DNA of 14,539 nt from Bog-793 sp963823945 (GCA_963823945.1 CAWGNK010000001.1:1-14539); one strand, 5' to 3'. Shown: positions 7,610-14,539, counted from the first letter of the stretch. The notes: a model not told the origin generated them from the letters alone. Numbers and translations: made by a program.

Positions 7610-8581
7610 GTGCAGGCGATCGTCCAGGACGTGTACGGCTCACCGGACGTCCTCCATCTCAGCGAGATCGACAGGCCCGTCGTCGGCGACGGCGACGTGC
7701 TCGTCGGTGTCCGGGCGGCCGGGGTCGACCCCAGTGTCTGGCACCTCACGACCGGCCGGCCGTACGTGGCGCGCCTCATGGGTCTCGGCCTGCGCCGTCC
7801 GCGGTCACGGGTTCGCGGTTGGGACCTCGCGGGAGTCGTCGAGGCGGTCGGCCCGGACGTGACCCGGTTCAAGCCGGGTGACGAGGTGTTGGGCAGCGGC
7901 GAGGGCGCCTTCGCCGAGTATGCGAACGCCCCGGAAGCAAGGCTCGTGGCCAAGCCGGCCGATCTCACGTTCGAGCAGGCGGCGGTGATCCCCGTCTCGG
8001 GCTGCACCGCCCTCCAGGCCGTGCGCGACCGGGGGAAGGTGCAGCCGGGACAGCAGGTGGCCGTCATCGGTGCTGCCGGAGGGGTCGGGACCTACGCCGT
8101 GCAGATCGCCAAGGCCCTCGGCGCCGAGGTCACCGGCGTGTGCAGCACGACGAAGCTGGATCTGGTGCGCTCGATCGGCGCCGACCACGTCGTCGACTAC
8201 ACGGCGGAGGACTTCGCCGACGGGACGCGCCGGTACGACCTCATCGTCGAGACGGCGGGGAGGCTCCCGTTCCACCGCCTGCGGCGTTGCCTCAATCCCG
8301 GCGGGACCCTCGTCATGGTCGGGGGCGACGAGGGGGGACCGCTGATCGACGGCATCGGCCGCCTGGCCTTGGCGCGCCTCGTGGGGCCGTTCGTGGGCCG
8401 GAAGCTCGTCGGCTTCCTCGCGCAGATCAAGACGGAGGACCTGAAGTACCTGCTCGAGCTCGTCGCGTCCGGCAAGCTCACGCCCGTCATGGGCACCAGG
8501 TTCCCGCTCGCCGAGGCCCCGGATGCGGTCCGCCGCCTGAAGACCGAGCACTCGCGCGGCAAGGCCGTCATCGTGGTCTAG
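7610..8581 (+). CDS. Zinc-independent MDR-family NAD(P)H-dependent dehydrogenase (quinone oxidoreductase-like)
   Basis: This is a 323-aa medium-chain dehydrogenase/reductase. The N-terminal GroES-like domain (about 1-115) is followed by a Rossmann domain. Its nucleotide-binding loop GAAGGVG is at 154-160, and the AAGGVG form is typical of quinone oxidoreductase-like, NADPH-using members. The Cys and His zinc ligands of classical alcohol dehydrogenases are absent, so a zinc-free reductase acting on quinones or activated alkenes is most likely. The true substrate cannot be told. The GTG at 7610 is chosen because AGGGAGG (7599-7605) is 4 nt upstream and the protein then begins exactly like the family (QAIVQDVYG). 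An in-frame start at 7523 would add 29 residues outside the family. The gene converges with the ABC exporter operon, with only 29 bp between stop codons. Confidence 0.87.
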   Translation: MQAIVQDVYGSPDVLHLSEIDRPVVGDGDVLVGVRAAGVDPSVWHLTTGRPYVARLMGLGLRRPRSRVRGWDLAGVVEAVGPDVTRFKPGDEVLGSGEGAFAEYANAPEARLVAKPADLTFEQAAVIPVSGCTALQAVRDRGKVQPGQQVAVIGAAGGVGTYAVQIAKALGAEVTGVCSTTKLDLVRSIGADHVVDYTAEDFADGTRRYDLIVETAGRLPFHRLRRCLNPGGTLVMVGGDEGGPLIDGIGRLALARLVGPFVGRKLVGFLAQIKTEDLKYLLELVASGKLTPVMGTRFPLAEAPDAVRRLKTEHSRGKAVIVV

Positions 8582-8610
8582 ACACCCGCCCGTCGGGCCG
8601 CCGGGGCGCC

Positions 8611-10554
8611 TCAGCCCGCGACGCCGTCGGCCTCGGTGAACTGGCTGTGGTAGAGGGAGTGGTAGAAGCCGCCGCGGGCGAGCAGCTGGGCGTGGCTGCC
8701 CTGTTCCACGATGTGCCCGGCGTCCATGACGATGATCGTGTCCGCGTCGCGGATCGTCGACAGGCGGTGGGCGATGACGAAGCTCGTCCGGCCGCGGCGC
8801 AGCCGGATCATCGCCTGCTGGATGAGCACTTCGGTGCGGGTGTCGACGTTGCTCGTCGCTTCGTCGAGGATGAGGATCTCCGGGCTGGCGAGGAACGCCC
8901 GCGCGATCGTCAGCAGCTGCTTCTGACCCTGTGAGATGTTCGAGGCTTCGTCGTCGAGCACGGTGTCGTAGCCGTCGGGCAGGGTGCGGACGAAGTGGTC
9001 GACGTAGGCGGCCCTGGCCGCCTCGAGGATCTCCTCGTGAGTCGCGCCCTCCCTGCCGTAGCCGATGTTGTCCCAGATCGTGCCGGCGAACAGCCAGGTG
9101 TCCTGCAGGACCATGCCGTAGGCGCTGCGCACCTCGTCGCGGGTGAGGTCGCGGTAGTCGTTGCCGTCGAGCAGGATCCGCCCGGCGTCGATCTCGTAGA
9201 AGCGGACGAGCAGGTTGACGATCGTGGTCTTGCCCGCCCCGGTCGGGCCGACGATCGCCACGGTCTGGCCGGGCGAGGCGTCCAGGGTGAAGTCCTCGAT
9301 GAGCGGCTTGTCGGGCTCGTAGCGGAACGAGACGTGCTCGAGCTGCACGCGGCCGTCTGTCGCCGGGCTCAGCACCGCCACCGAGGACAGCTCCCGGTCG
9401 GCCGTCTCCTCGGAGGCGTCGAGGAACTCGAAGACCCGCTCGGCTGAGGCGAGGCCCGACTGCAGAAGGTTCATCTGGCTGGCGATCTGGGTGATCGGCA
9501 TCGTGAACTGACGCGAGTACTGGATGAAGGCCTGCACGTCGCCGAGCGACATCGCGCCGGAGGCCACCCGGTAGCCGCCGAACACGGCGATCACGACGTA
9601 GTTGATGTTGGCGAGGAACTGCATCGCCGGTTGGATGATCCCCGACAGGAACTGCGCCCGGAAGCTCGCGTCGAACAGGCGCCGGTTCTGGCCGCCGAAC
9701 TCGTCGATCGTGGCCGCGCGCCGGCCGAAGATCTGCACCAGCACGTGCCCGGTGTGGGTCTCCTCCACCAGGCCGTTCAGCGATCCCGTCCGCTTCCACT
9801 GCGCCGCGAACTGGACCTGGCTGCGGCGCGCGATGAAGAAGGTGACCCCGATGGCGCAGGGGATGACGACCACGGACACCACCGCGAGGATCGGTGAGAT
9901 CCAGAACATCATCCCCATCACGCCGACGACCGTCAGCACCGACGTGAGCAGCTGGCTGAGCCCCTGTTGCAAGGTCGTCGTGAGGTTGTCGATGTCGTTC
10001 GTGACCCGGCTGAGCGTGTCACCGTGCGGGTGGCTGTCGAAGTACCGCAGCGGCAGGCGCGCCAGCTTCTCCTCGACCTCGCGCCGCAGCCCGGACATCG
10101 TGCGCTGGGTGATCCCCGCCATGAGGAACCCCTGGCCGTAGCTGAAGAGCGCGCCGAGCAGATAGACGCCGGCCGCCAGCCCGAGAATGAGGCCGAGGCG
10201 CGACAGATCGACGCCGTGTCCCGGGGTGAAGCTCATCCCGGAGAGCATGTCGGCGAGCTGGCGCTCGCCGTGGGCCCGCAGCTCGGCGATGGCCTGCGCC
10301 TTGGTGATCCCGGGTGCCAGCCTCCTGCCCACCACGCCGTCGAAAAGGACGTTCGTGGCGTTGCCGAGGATCTTGGGCCCGGAGACCGTGAGAGCCACCG
10401 AGATCACGCCGAGCCCGAGTGCGACGACGAGGCGGAGCCGCTCGGGCCGCAGCCGCGCCAGCAGGCGCCGCAGGGTGCCGCGCAGGTCCTTGGTGCGCTC
10501 CCCGGGCGCTGTGGTTCCTATCCCGCGTCGGCCCCCGGGCCGTCCCCCCATCAT
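8611..10554 (-). CDS. Heterodimeric ABC exporter, subunit with consensus Walker B (second gene)
   Basis: This is a 647-aa half-transporter. An N-terminal transmembrane domain of six helices (the first at about 40-58, with a long extracytoplasmic loop before the second) is fused to an ATPase domain. Walker A is GPTGAGKT with Lys442, the signature is NISQGQ (539-544), Walker B is ILILDE with catalytic Glu565, and the switch His is His596. The SQGQ signature replaces SGGQ, as in TM288-type subunits, whose partner carries a degenerate ATP site. The upstream gene is exactly such a partner. Together they probably export drugs, lipids or peptides; the substrate cannot be inferred. The ATG at 10554 overlaps the previous stop codon as ATGA, which indicates translational coupling. 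A second ATG directly follows at 10551. Confidence 0.92.
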   Translation of the reverse strand: MMGGRPGGRRGIGTTAPGERTKDLRGTLRRLLARLRPERLRLVVALGLGVISVALTVSGPKILGNATNVLFDGVVGRRLAPGITKAQAIAELRAHGERQLADMLSGMSFTPGHGVDLSRLGLILGLAAGVYLLGALFSYGQGFLMAGITQRTMSGLRREVEEKLARLPLRYFDSHPHGDTLSRVTNDIDNLTTTLQQGLSQLLTSVLTVVGVMGMMFWISPILAVVSVVVIPCAIGVTFFIARRSQVQFAAQWKRTGSLNGLVEETHTGHVLVQIFGRRAATIDEFGGQNRRLFDASFRAQFLSGIIQPAMQFLANINYVVIAVFGGYRVASGAMSLGDVQAFIQYSRQFTMPITQIASQMNLLQSGLASAERVFEFLDASEETADRELSSVAVLSPATDGRVQLEHVSFRYEPDKPLIEDFTLDASPGQTVAIVGPTGAGKTTIVNLLVRFYEIDAGRILLDGNDYRDLTRDEVRSAYGMVLQDTWLFAGTIWDNIGYGREGATHEEILEAARAAYVDHFVRTLPDGYDTVLDDEASNISQGQKQLLTIARAFLASPEILILDEATSNVDTRTEVLIQQAMIRLRRGRTSFVIAHRLSTIRDADTIIVMDAGHIVEQGSHAQLLARGGFYHSLYHSQFTEADGVAG

Positions 10555-12281
10555 GTGGCGGCGTCCTCACCCAGCTGGGACAGGACGATCTCCCGGTAGG
10601 CGTCGCAGCTCGACAGCAGTTCGGCGTGCGAGCCCATCCCGACGATCCGTCCGTCGTCGAGGACGATGATGTGGTCGGCGTGCATGATCGTGCTCACCCG
10701 CTGCGCCACGATGACGACGGCGGCGTCACGCGTCGCCGTCTTGAGTGCAGCGCGCAGTCGGGCGTCGGTGGCGGCGTCGAGCGCCGAGAAGCAGTCGTCG
10801 AACAGGTAGAGCTTCGGCTGTTTGACCAGCGCCCGGGCGATCGACAGGCGCTGGCGCTGGCCCCCGGAGACGTTCGTTCCGCCCTGGTCGATCGGTGCCG
10901 CGAGGTCCCCGGGCATCGAGGCGACGAAGTCGCGCGCTTGGGCTATCTCGAGGGCATGCCACAGCTCGGCGTCGCTCGCCTCGGGCCGCCCGTACCGCAG
11001 GTTGTCGGCGACCGTCCCGCTGAAGAGGAACGCCGTCTGCGGGACGAGCCCGATCGAGCTCCAGAGCTCCTCGAGATCCTGCTCCCGGACGTCGACGCCG
11101 TCGACGAGCACGATGCCGCTCGTCGGGTCGAAAAAGCGCGGGATGAGGTTGAGCAGCGTCGTCTTGCCGCTGCCCGTCCCGCCGATGACGGCGCTCGTCT
11201 CGCCCGGCCGCAGCGTGAACGAGAGGTCCGTCAGCACGGGCTCGCCCCCGGGGTAGCCGAAGGTGACACTGCGGAACTCCACGGTGCCGGTCGGCCGCGC
11301 CGGGTGGACGGGACTTGCCGGGTCCATCACCGAAGGCTCGGTGTCCAGCACCTGCGTGATGCGCTCGGCGCTGGCGACGGCCCGGGGGGCGAGAATCGCC
11401 ATCATCACCGCCATCATCACGGCCAGCAGGATCTGCAGGATGTAGGCGAGGAAGGCGGTGAGATTGCCGATCGGGATCGATCCCTCGCCCACCAGTCGAC
11501 CGCCGAACCACAGCACGGCGACGCTGGAGAGGTTCAGGATGACCATCAGCGCCGGCAGGGTGAGGGCGAAGATCCGGTTCACCCGCAGGGCGGTCGAGGT
11601 GAGGTTGGCGTTCGCCTCCCCGAAGCGTTCTCGCTCGGTTGCGTTGCGGACGAAGGCGCGGATGACCCGGACCCCGGTGATCTGCTCCCGCAGGACCTGG
11701 TTGATCCGGTCGATCCGGACCTGCATGACGCGGAACTGCGGCACGACGAGTGTCATCACGGTGCCGATGAAAAGCGCCATCACGGGCACGGCGACCACCA
11801 GCAGGAGCGACAGGCTTCCGCCCTCGCGGACGGCGAGCACGACGCCCCCGACGCTCATGATGGGGGCGATCACCATGAGCGTCAGCGCCACCTGCAGGAA
11901 GATCTGGACCTGCTGGACGTCGTTGGTGTTGCGGGTGATGAGCGACGGCGTGCCGAAATGGTTCATCTCGCGGGCAGAGAAGCCCTGGACACGGGTGAAG
12001 ACGGCGCCCCGGATATCGGCGCCGACCCCCATCGACACGCGTGACGCCCAGTACACGGCCACGATCGAAACGACGCCGAGGACCAGGGTGATGGCGAGCA
12101 TGACGCCGCCGGTCGTCACGATGTAGTGGAGGTCTCCCTTGATGATCCCGTTGTTGATGATGTCGGCGTTGAGGTTCGGCAGGTACAGAGCCCCGGCGGT
12201 CTGGACGACCAGCAGCGCGACGATGAGGCCGACCTGGGCGAGATAGGGATGCAGGTACTTGCGCAGCAGGCCGATCAGCAC
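10551..12281 (-). CDS. Heterodimeric ABC exporter, subunit with degenerate catalytic residues (first gene)
   Basis: This is a 576-aa half-transporter with a six-helix membrane domain (first helix about 14-34) and an ATPase domain. Walker A is GGTGSGKT with Lys373 and the signature NVSGGQ (470-475) is canonical. Walker B ends in LFDD, so Asp496 replaces the catalytic Glu, and the switch loop reads AQR with Gln527 in place of His. These two substitutions are hallmarks of the TM287-like partner in heterodimeric exporters: its own Walker A/B site is inactive, while its intact signature completes the active site of the second subunit. The GTG start at 12281 gives the normal family N-terminus, but the upstream bases (a GGGA-like run) make a weak ribosome site. 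No regulator gene is next to it in the window. Confidence 0.92.
   Translation of the reverse strand: MLIGLLRKYLHPYLAQVGLIVALLVVQTAGALYLPNLNADIINNGIIKGDLHYIVTTGGVMLAITLVLGVVSIVAVYWASRVSMGVGADIRGAVFTRVQGFSAREMNHFGTPSLITRNTNDVQQVQIFLQVALTLMVIAPIMSVGGVVLAVREGGSLSLLLVVAVPVMALFIGTVMTLVVPQFRVMQVRIDRINQVLREQITGVRVIRAFVRNATERERFGEANANLTSTALRVNRIFALTLPALMVILNLSSVAVLWFGGRLVGEGSIPIGNLTAFLAYILQILLAVMMAVMMAILAPRAVASAERITQVLDTEPSVMDPASPVHPARPTGTVEFRSVTFGYPGGEPVLTDLSFTLRPGETSAVIGGTGSGKTTLLNLIPRFFDPTSGIVLVDGVDVREQDLEELWSSIGLVPQTAFLFSGTVADNLRYGRPEASDAELWHALEIAQARDFVASMPGDLAAPIDQGGTNVSGGQRQRLSIARALVKQPKLYLFDDCFSALDAATDARLRAALKTATRDAAVVIVAQRVSTIMHADHIIVLDDGRIVGMGSHAELLSSCDAYREIVLSQLGEDAAT
11397..11420. repeat. 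Perfect 12-bp tandem duplication inside the ABC exporter gene
   Basis: CGCCATCATCAC occurs twice head to tail (11397-11408 and 11409-11420). On the coding strand it gives Val-Met-Met-Ala twice, inside a transmembrane helix of the first ABC subunit. The length is a multiple of three, so the frame is kept; it probably arose by replication slippage. Confidence 0.8.
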
Positions 12282-12411
12282 GGCCGGCCGTCCCGGATCT
12301 CACCGAGCGCCGTCATGACGCTGTGGGTCCCGTCCCTCGTGGAGGCCGTCATCGTGGGTTGTTCGGTTCGATCGCGACGACCTCGGGCGCGGTTCTGACA
12401 GGCTGTGCGCA

Positions 12412-12439
12412 GATACCGTATCCGGATCTCGGGATCCCG
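12412..12439. promoter_or_regulatory. Cluster of short palindromes between ABC exporter and aldo/keto reductase genes
   Basis: GATAC-C-GTATC (12412-12422) and CGGGATCCCG (12430-12439) are perfect inverted repeats, with TCCGGA overlapping between them. They lie in the 215-bp region between divergent starts (12281 and 12497). A -35-like CTGACA is at 12395-12400, so the first palindrome would cover the -10 region of an aldo/keto reductase promoter. This arrangement would suit a repressor operator, but no known consensus is matched. Confidence 0.35.
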
Positions 12440-12496
12440 CTGGGCCGGGTGGCCGGGCCGGGACCCGAGCGTCGTAGAGTTCCAGGCGGTGCGCCC

Positions 12497-13483
12497 ATGA
12501 ACCAGGAGAGCTACACACTCGCGGGATCCACCGTCACGATCCCCGCCCTCGGCGTCGGGACCTGGGCGTGGGGCGATCTGATGACCTGGGGCATGGGCGG
12601 GTACGACGCCGATCTCACGCGCGCCTCGATCGAGGAGGCGTGGGGGGCCTCGATCGACGCCGGTGTCACGCTGTTCGACACCGCAGAGATCTACGGCCGC
12701 GGCGAGAGCGAGCGCATCCTCGGTGCGATGCTGGCCGGCGACCCGCGAAGGGCCGCGACCGCCATCATCGCCACCAAGTTCCTGCCGTATCCGTGGAAGC
12801 TGCGGGTCGTCCGGGCGTTGTCGAAGTCCCTGCGGGAATCGCTGCGCCGCCTGGGTCTTCCGGCGGTCGACCTCTACCAGATCCACGGCCCGATCAGTCT
12901 TCGTTCCCATGCCGAACTGGCCGATGCGCTGGCCGCGGCGCACGAGGCTGGACTCGTTAGAGCGGTCGGCGTGTCGAACTATTCGGCCGCCGAGACCCGG
13001 TCGATGGATGCCGAGCTGCGCCAACGGGGCATGCGGCTTGCCACCAACCAGATCGAGTTCTCCCTCCTGCGCCGTACTCCTGAGACGAATGGTCTGCTTG
13101 ACGTGTGCAAGGAGCTGGGTGTCGTGCCGATCGCCTACTCGCCGCTCGGGCAGGGCCGGCTCACGGGCAAGTACTCGGTCTCGGTCCCTCCGCCCAAGGG
13201 AAGGAACTTCGGCCGCTACCCGATGGCAGTTGTCGGGGATGTTGTCGCCGAGCTGAGGCGCATCGGCGAGAAGCACGGAGGCAGGACGCCGGGTCAGGTG
13301 GCTCTGAACTGGGTGATCGCCAAGGGCGCCGTGCCGATTCCGGGCGCCAAGAACCGGCGTCAGGCGGAGGACAACGCCGGGGCCCTCGGCTGGAGCATGG
13401 ACGACGAGGATCTCGTGCGGCTCGACCAGGCAGCCCTCCCCGGCGTGAAGGGCGCCCGGAGCCGTATCTGGCAACACGGCTGA
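12497..13483 (+). CDS. Aldo/keto reductase
   Basis: This is a 328-aa NADPH-dependent aldo/keto reductase with a TIM-barrel fold that reduces aldehydes and ketones. The catalytic tetrad is intact: Asp61 and Tyr66 in DTAEIYGRGESE, Lys94 in ATKF and His130 in YQIHGP. C-terminal cofactor elements are present, including IPGAKNRRQAEDN. Sequence style is close to YajO/Tas-like or plant-type aldo/keto reductases, which act on diverse carbonyls; the substrate is unknown. The ATG at 12497 is chosen because AGGCGG (12484-12489) is 7 nt upstream and the protein then starts like the family. An in-frame extension to 12323 would add 58 residues with a chance lipobox-like LTGC and is not used. The gene is divergent from the ABC exporter and followed by a strong hairpin. 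Confidence 0.9.
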   Translation: MNQESYTLAGSTVTIPALGVGTWAWGDLMTWGMGGYDADLTRASIEEAWGASIDAGVTLFDTAEIYGRGESERILGAMLAGDPRRAATAIIATKFLPYPWKLRVVRALSKSLRESLRRLGLPAVDLYQIHGPISLRSHAELADALAAAHEAGLVRAVGVSNYSAAETRSMDAELRQRGMRLATNQIEFSLLRRTPETNGLLDVCKELGVVPIAYSPLGQGRLTGKYSVSVPPPKGRNFGRYPMAVVGDVVAELRRIGEKHGGRTPGQVALNWVIAKGAVPIPGAKNRRQAEDNAGALGWSMDDEDLVRLDQAALPGVKGARSRIWQHG

Positions 13484-13487
13484 GCCG

Positions 13488-13533
13488 CGAGGTCCCAGCG
13501 AGCCGGACCGGCGGCGCGCCGCGAGGGACCTCG
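13488..13533 (+). terminator. Candidate terminator after the aldo/keto reductase
   Basis: CGAGGTCCC (13488-13496) pairs perfectly with GGGACCTCG (13525-13533). The 28-nt loop is itself structured, containing GCCGG-A-CCGGC (13502-13512) and CGGCGCGCCG (13512-13521). It begins 5 nt after the reductase stop codon. No T-tract follows. Confidence 0.5.
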
Positions 13534-13591
13534 GAGCATTCAGAGTCCTTGCCGTCGCTGGTGATGCCTCCGCGGCGCGCGCCACCCTCCC

Positions 13592-13603
13592 CGGACATGT
13601 CCG
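13592..13603. promoter_or_regulatory. Perfect 12-bp palindrome upstream of the methyltransferase
   Basis: CGGACATGTCCG is a perfect 12-bp palindrome about 60-70 bp upstream of the small leader ORF and about 180 bp upstream of the methyltransferase. It could be an operator for a dimeric regulator. Short palindromes also arise by chance in GC-rich DNA, so the call is weak. Confidence 0.3.
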
Positions 13604-13664
13604 AGTCCGTCACGCCGCCCGACAAGCTGAGCTGCCCGCCGCCCCGGGGAAATGGGAGGAGGCG

Positions 13665-13769
13665 GTGCACGGCGAAGCGAGCAATGGAGAAGCAGATTGG
13701 GGTCACAAGCGTCAGTATGCACGCGACCGGCTCACCTCCATAATTCGCGGCGCCCACTTTCGCCTGTGA
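13665..13769 (+). CDS. Possible 34-aa leader ORF upstream of the methyltransferase
   Basis: A GTG at 13665 opens a 34-codon frame ending in TGA at 13767-13769. It is preceded by GGGAGGAGG (13654-13662), the strongest Shine-Dalgarno run in this region; its GGGAGG part is 5 nt from the GTG. The peptide is hydrophilic (HGEASNGEADWGHKR near its start) with no membrane segment and no recognised family. It stops 13 nt before the ATG of the methyltransferase, which has no ribosome site of its own, so coupled re-initiation is conceivable. It could also be the remnant of a decayed gene or a chance frame. Confidence 0.3.
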   Translation: MHGEASNGEADWGHKRQYARDRLTSIIRGAHFRL

Positions 13770-13775
13770 TACGTT
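13770..13775 (+). promoter_or_regulatory. Candidate -10 element placing transcription start at the methyltransferase ATG
   Basis: TACGTT fits TANNNT and ends 7 bp before the ATG at 13783, the spacing expected for a leaderless mRNA. There is no Shine-Dalgarno sequence between them. No -35 was recognised. This is an alternative to coupling with the upstream small ORF. Confidence 0.3.
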
Positions 13776-13782
13776 CGATTCG

Positions 13783-14539
13783 ATGCGCGAAAAGGCGCCA
13801 TATTCCCGGTATCTCCATCCGCGCGCGGACCCCTCTCCGGATGCCGATGTGCACAGTCACGGCCTCGAGGTGGCCGCGGATGTGTCCTCGGCGTACCACG
13901 CCTGGATCGCGGGGATCTGCAAGGGACATCTGGGTCGCACCGTGCTGGAGGTTGGCGCCGGCCAAGGTGCGATATCCCGCTACCTGTTCGATTCGGCGGA
14001 CCGCTACGTCGCCAGCGACATGTCGGCGGACTGTGTCGAGGCGCTGCGCCGGCGGTTCGCCGGAGCGGCGAATATCTCGGTCATCTCCTTCGACCTGCGC
14101 ACGGACGAACTGGACGAGACATTCGACTCGGTCGTGCTCTTCAACGTTCTCGAGCATATTTTTGACGATGAACTGGCCTTGCGGAAGCTCGCCCGCTATC
14201 TGAACCCGGGTGGCAATATCATCATTTACGTTCCCGCATACAACTGGCTATACGGGGATTGGGATCGTCGCATAGGGCATTGCCGGCGCTACAACCCCAA
14301 ATCGCTGTCCGGTGTCATCGCGGAAGCGGACCTGGCGGTGAGCGAGATCCGCTATGTCAACGCGATCGGCATTCCCGCTTGGTTCGCCTTCTCCCGGCTC
14401 GGAATACGATCCCGGGCGCGGCAGGCGGATGGCGCCCCGCCGAGAGGCGAGTTGCGGCTCTGGGACAGGTTCGTCGTGCCCCCGGCGAAGTTGGTCGAGT
14501 CCCGCGTGCGGCTGCCGATCGGGCTGAACATCCTCGCGA
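13783..14539 (+). CDS. Class I SAM-dependent methyltransferase, 3' end outside the window
   Basis: At least 252 codons are open from the ATG at 13783 to the window end. SAM-binding motif I is LEVGAGQGAISRYL (Glu56 to Gly62 core), an acidic Asp79 lies after the second strand, and NVLEHIFDD begins at 121. LNPGGNIIIYVPA and GHCRRY (165-170) follow. This pattern is typical of small-molecule or glycan methyltransferases often encoded beside family 2 glycosyltransferases; the substrate is unknown. Family length suggests only a few residues are missing. The ATG is the only conventional start (ATG, GTG or TTG) after the in-frame stop at 13741-13743, and no ribosome binding site precedes it. Codons such as ATA (three times), TTT, ATT, CTA and AGA are more frequent than in the neighbouring genes, which hints at a different origin. 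Confidence 0.87.
   Translation, partial: MREKAPYSRYLHPRADPSPDADVHSHGLEVAADVSSAYHAWIAGICKGHLGRTVLEVGAGQGAISRYLFDSADRYVASDMSADCVEALRRRFAGAANISVISFDLRTDELDETFDSVVLFNVLEHIFDDELALRKLARYLNPGGNIIIYVPAYNWLYGDWDRRIGHCRRYNPKSLSGVIAEADLAVSEIRYVNAIGIPAWFAFSRLGIRSRARQADGAPPRGELRLWDRFVVPPAKLVESRVRLPIGLNILA

Noticed and set aside
8588..8598. GCCCG-T-CGGGC between the converging dehydrogenase and ABC genes
   Set aside because: A real hairpin loop needs at least three bases, leaving too short a stem; such palindromes are expected by chance in this GC-rich DNA.
7805..9799. Minus-strand 664-aa open frame spanning the dehydrogenase and part of the ABC exporter
   Set aside because: It overlaps the real ABC gene in another frame of the same strand and the dehydrogenase in antisense; composition is typical of a shadow frame.
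10419..12044. Plus-strand 541-aa open frame opposite the first ABC subunit
   Set aside because: It is rich in His, Asp, Arg and Gly without any fold signature; the minus strand carries all ABC motifs.
12355..12385. GGTTCGATCGC, resembling a tRNA T-loop
   Set aside because: The flanking bases do not form the 5-bp T stem and no anticodon or acceptor arm can be built around it.
12323..12496. N-terminal extension of the aldo/keto reductase with a lipobox-like LTGC
   Set aside because: It would make the reductase a lipoprotein, which is unusual for the family. The ATG at 12497 has a good ribosome site and the standard family N-terminus.

Overview
The window reads as chromosomal DNA of a high-GC actinobacterium. 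GC-rich third codon positions, GTG starts, purine-rich ribosome binding sites and the protein families all fit. The secreted sedolisin (an acid-active protease family) and the membrane-anchored YceI protein would suit an acid- or soil-associated member of Acidimicrobiia or a related class. That placement is inference, because the window holds no rRNA or other phylogenetic marker. No rRNA, CRISPR array, insertion sequence, integrase or phage gene was seen.

Left end (1-4320). The window opens inside a tRNA-Ser(GCU) on the minus strand; only its 5' 42 nt are present. Divergent from it is a large secreted protease with a signal peptide, an inhibitory pro-domain, an S53 catalytic domain with Glu, Asp, Asp and Ser in place, about five TIG/IPT Ig-like modules and a C-terminal fibronectin III module. 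A candidate terminator hairpin follows.

Middle (4321-8581). This is a run of single-gene stress and detoxification functions: a dienelactone hydrolase with an intact Cys-Asp-His triad, a UspA protein and a Dps ferritin divergent from one 368-bp control region, a YceI protein with a single membrane anchor and a Thr-rich tail, and a zinc-independent quinone-reductase-like dehydrogenase.

Right (8582-13483). Two half-size ABC exporters overlap by 4 bp (ATGA) and form a clear heterodimer. The first subunit has Asp at the catalytic Glu position and Gln at the switch His. The second has consensus residues there but a changed signature, so the pair has one degenerate and one active ATP site. Divergent from them is an aldo/keto reductase with an intact tetrad, across an intergenic region carrying several small palindromes.

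Right end (13484-14539). After a structured candidate terminator, codon use becomes visibly less GC-biased. A possible 34-codon leader ORF precedes a class I SAM-dependent methyltransferase that runs off the window. Its type is often found beside glycosyltransferases, so a surface-glycan locus may start here.

The genes fit a general theme of coping with oxidative, electrophilic and toxic stress, but most appear to be separate transcription units. I did not find a convincing undescribed multi-gene system. The points most worth a second look are the methyltransferase leader region, the conflicting start signals of the protease and the palindromes in the divergent control regions.
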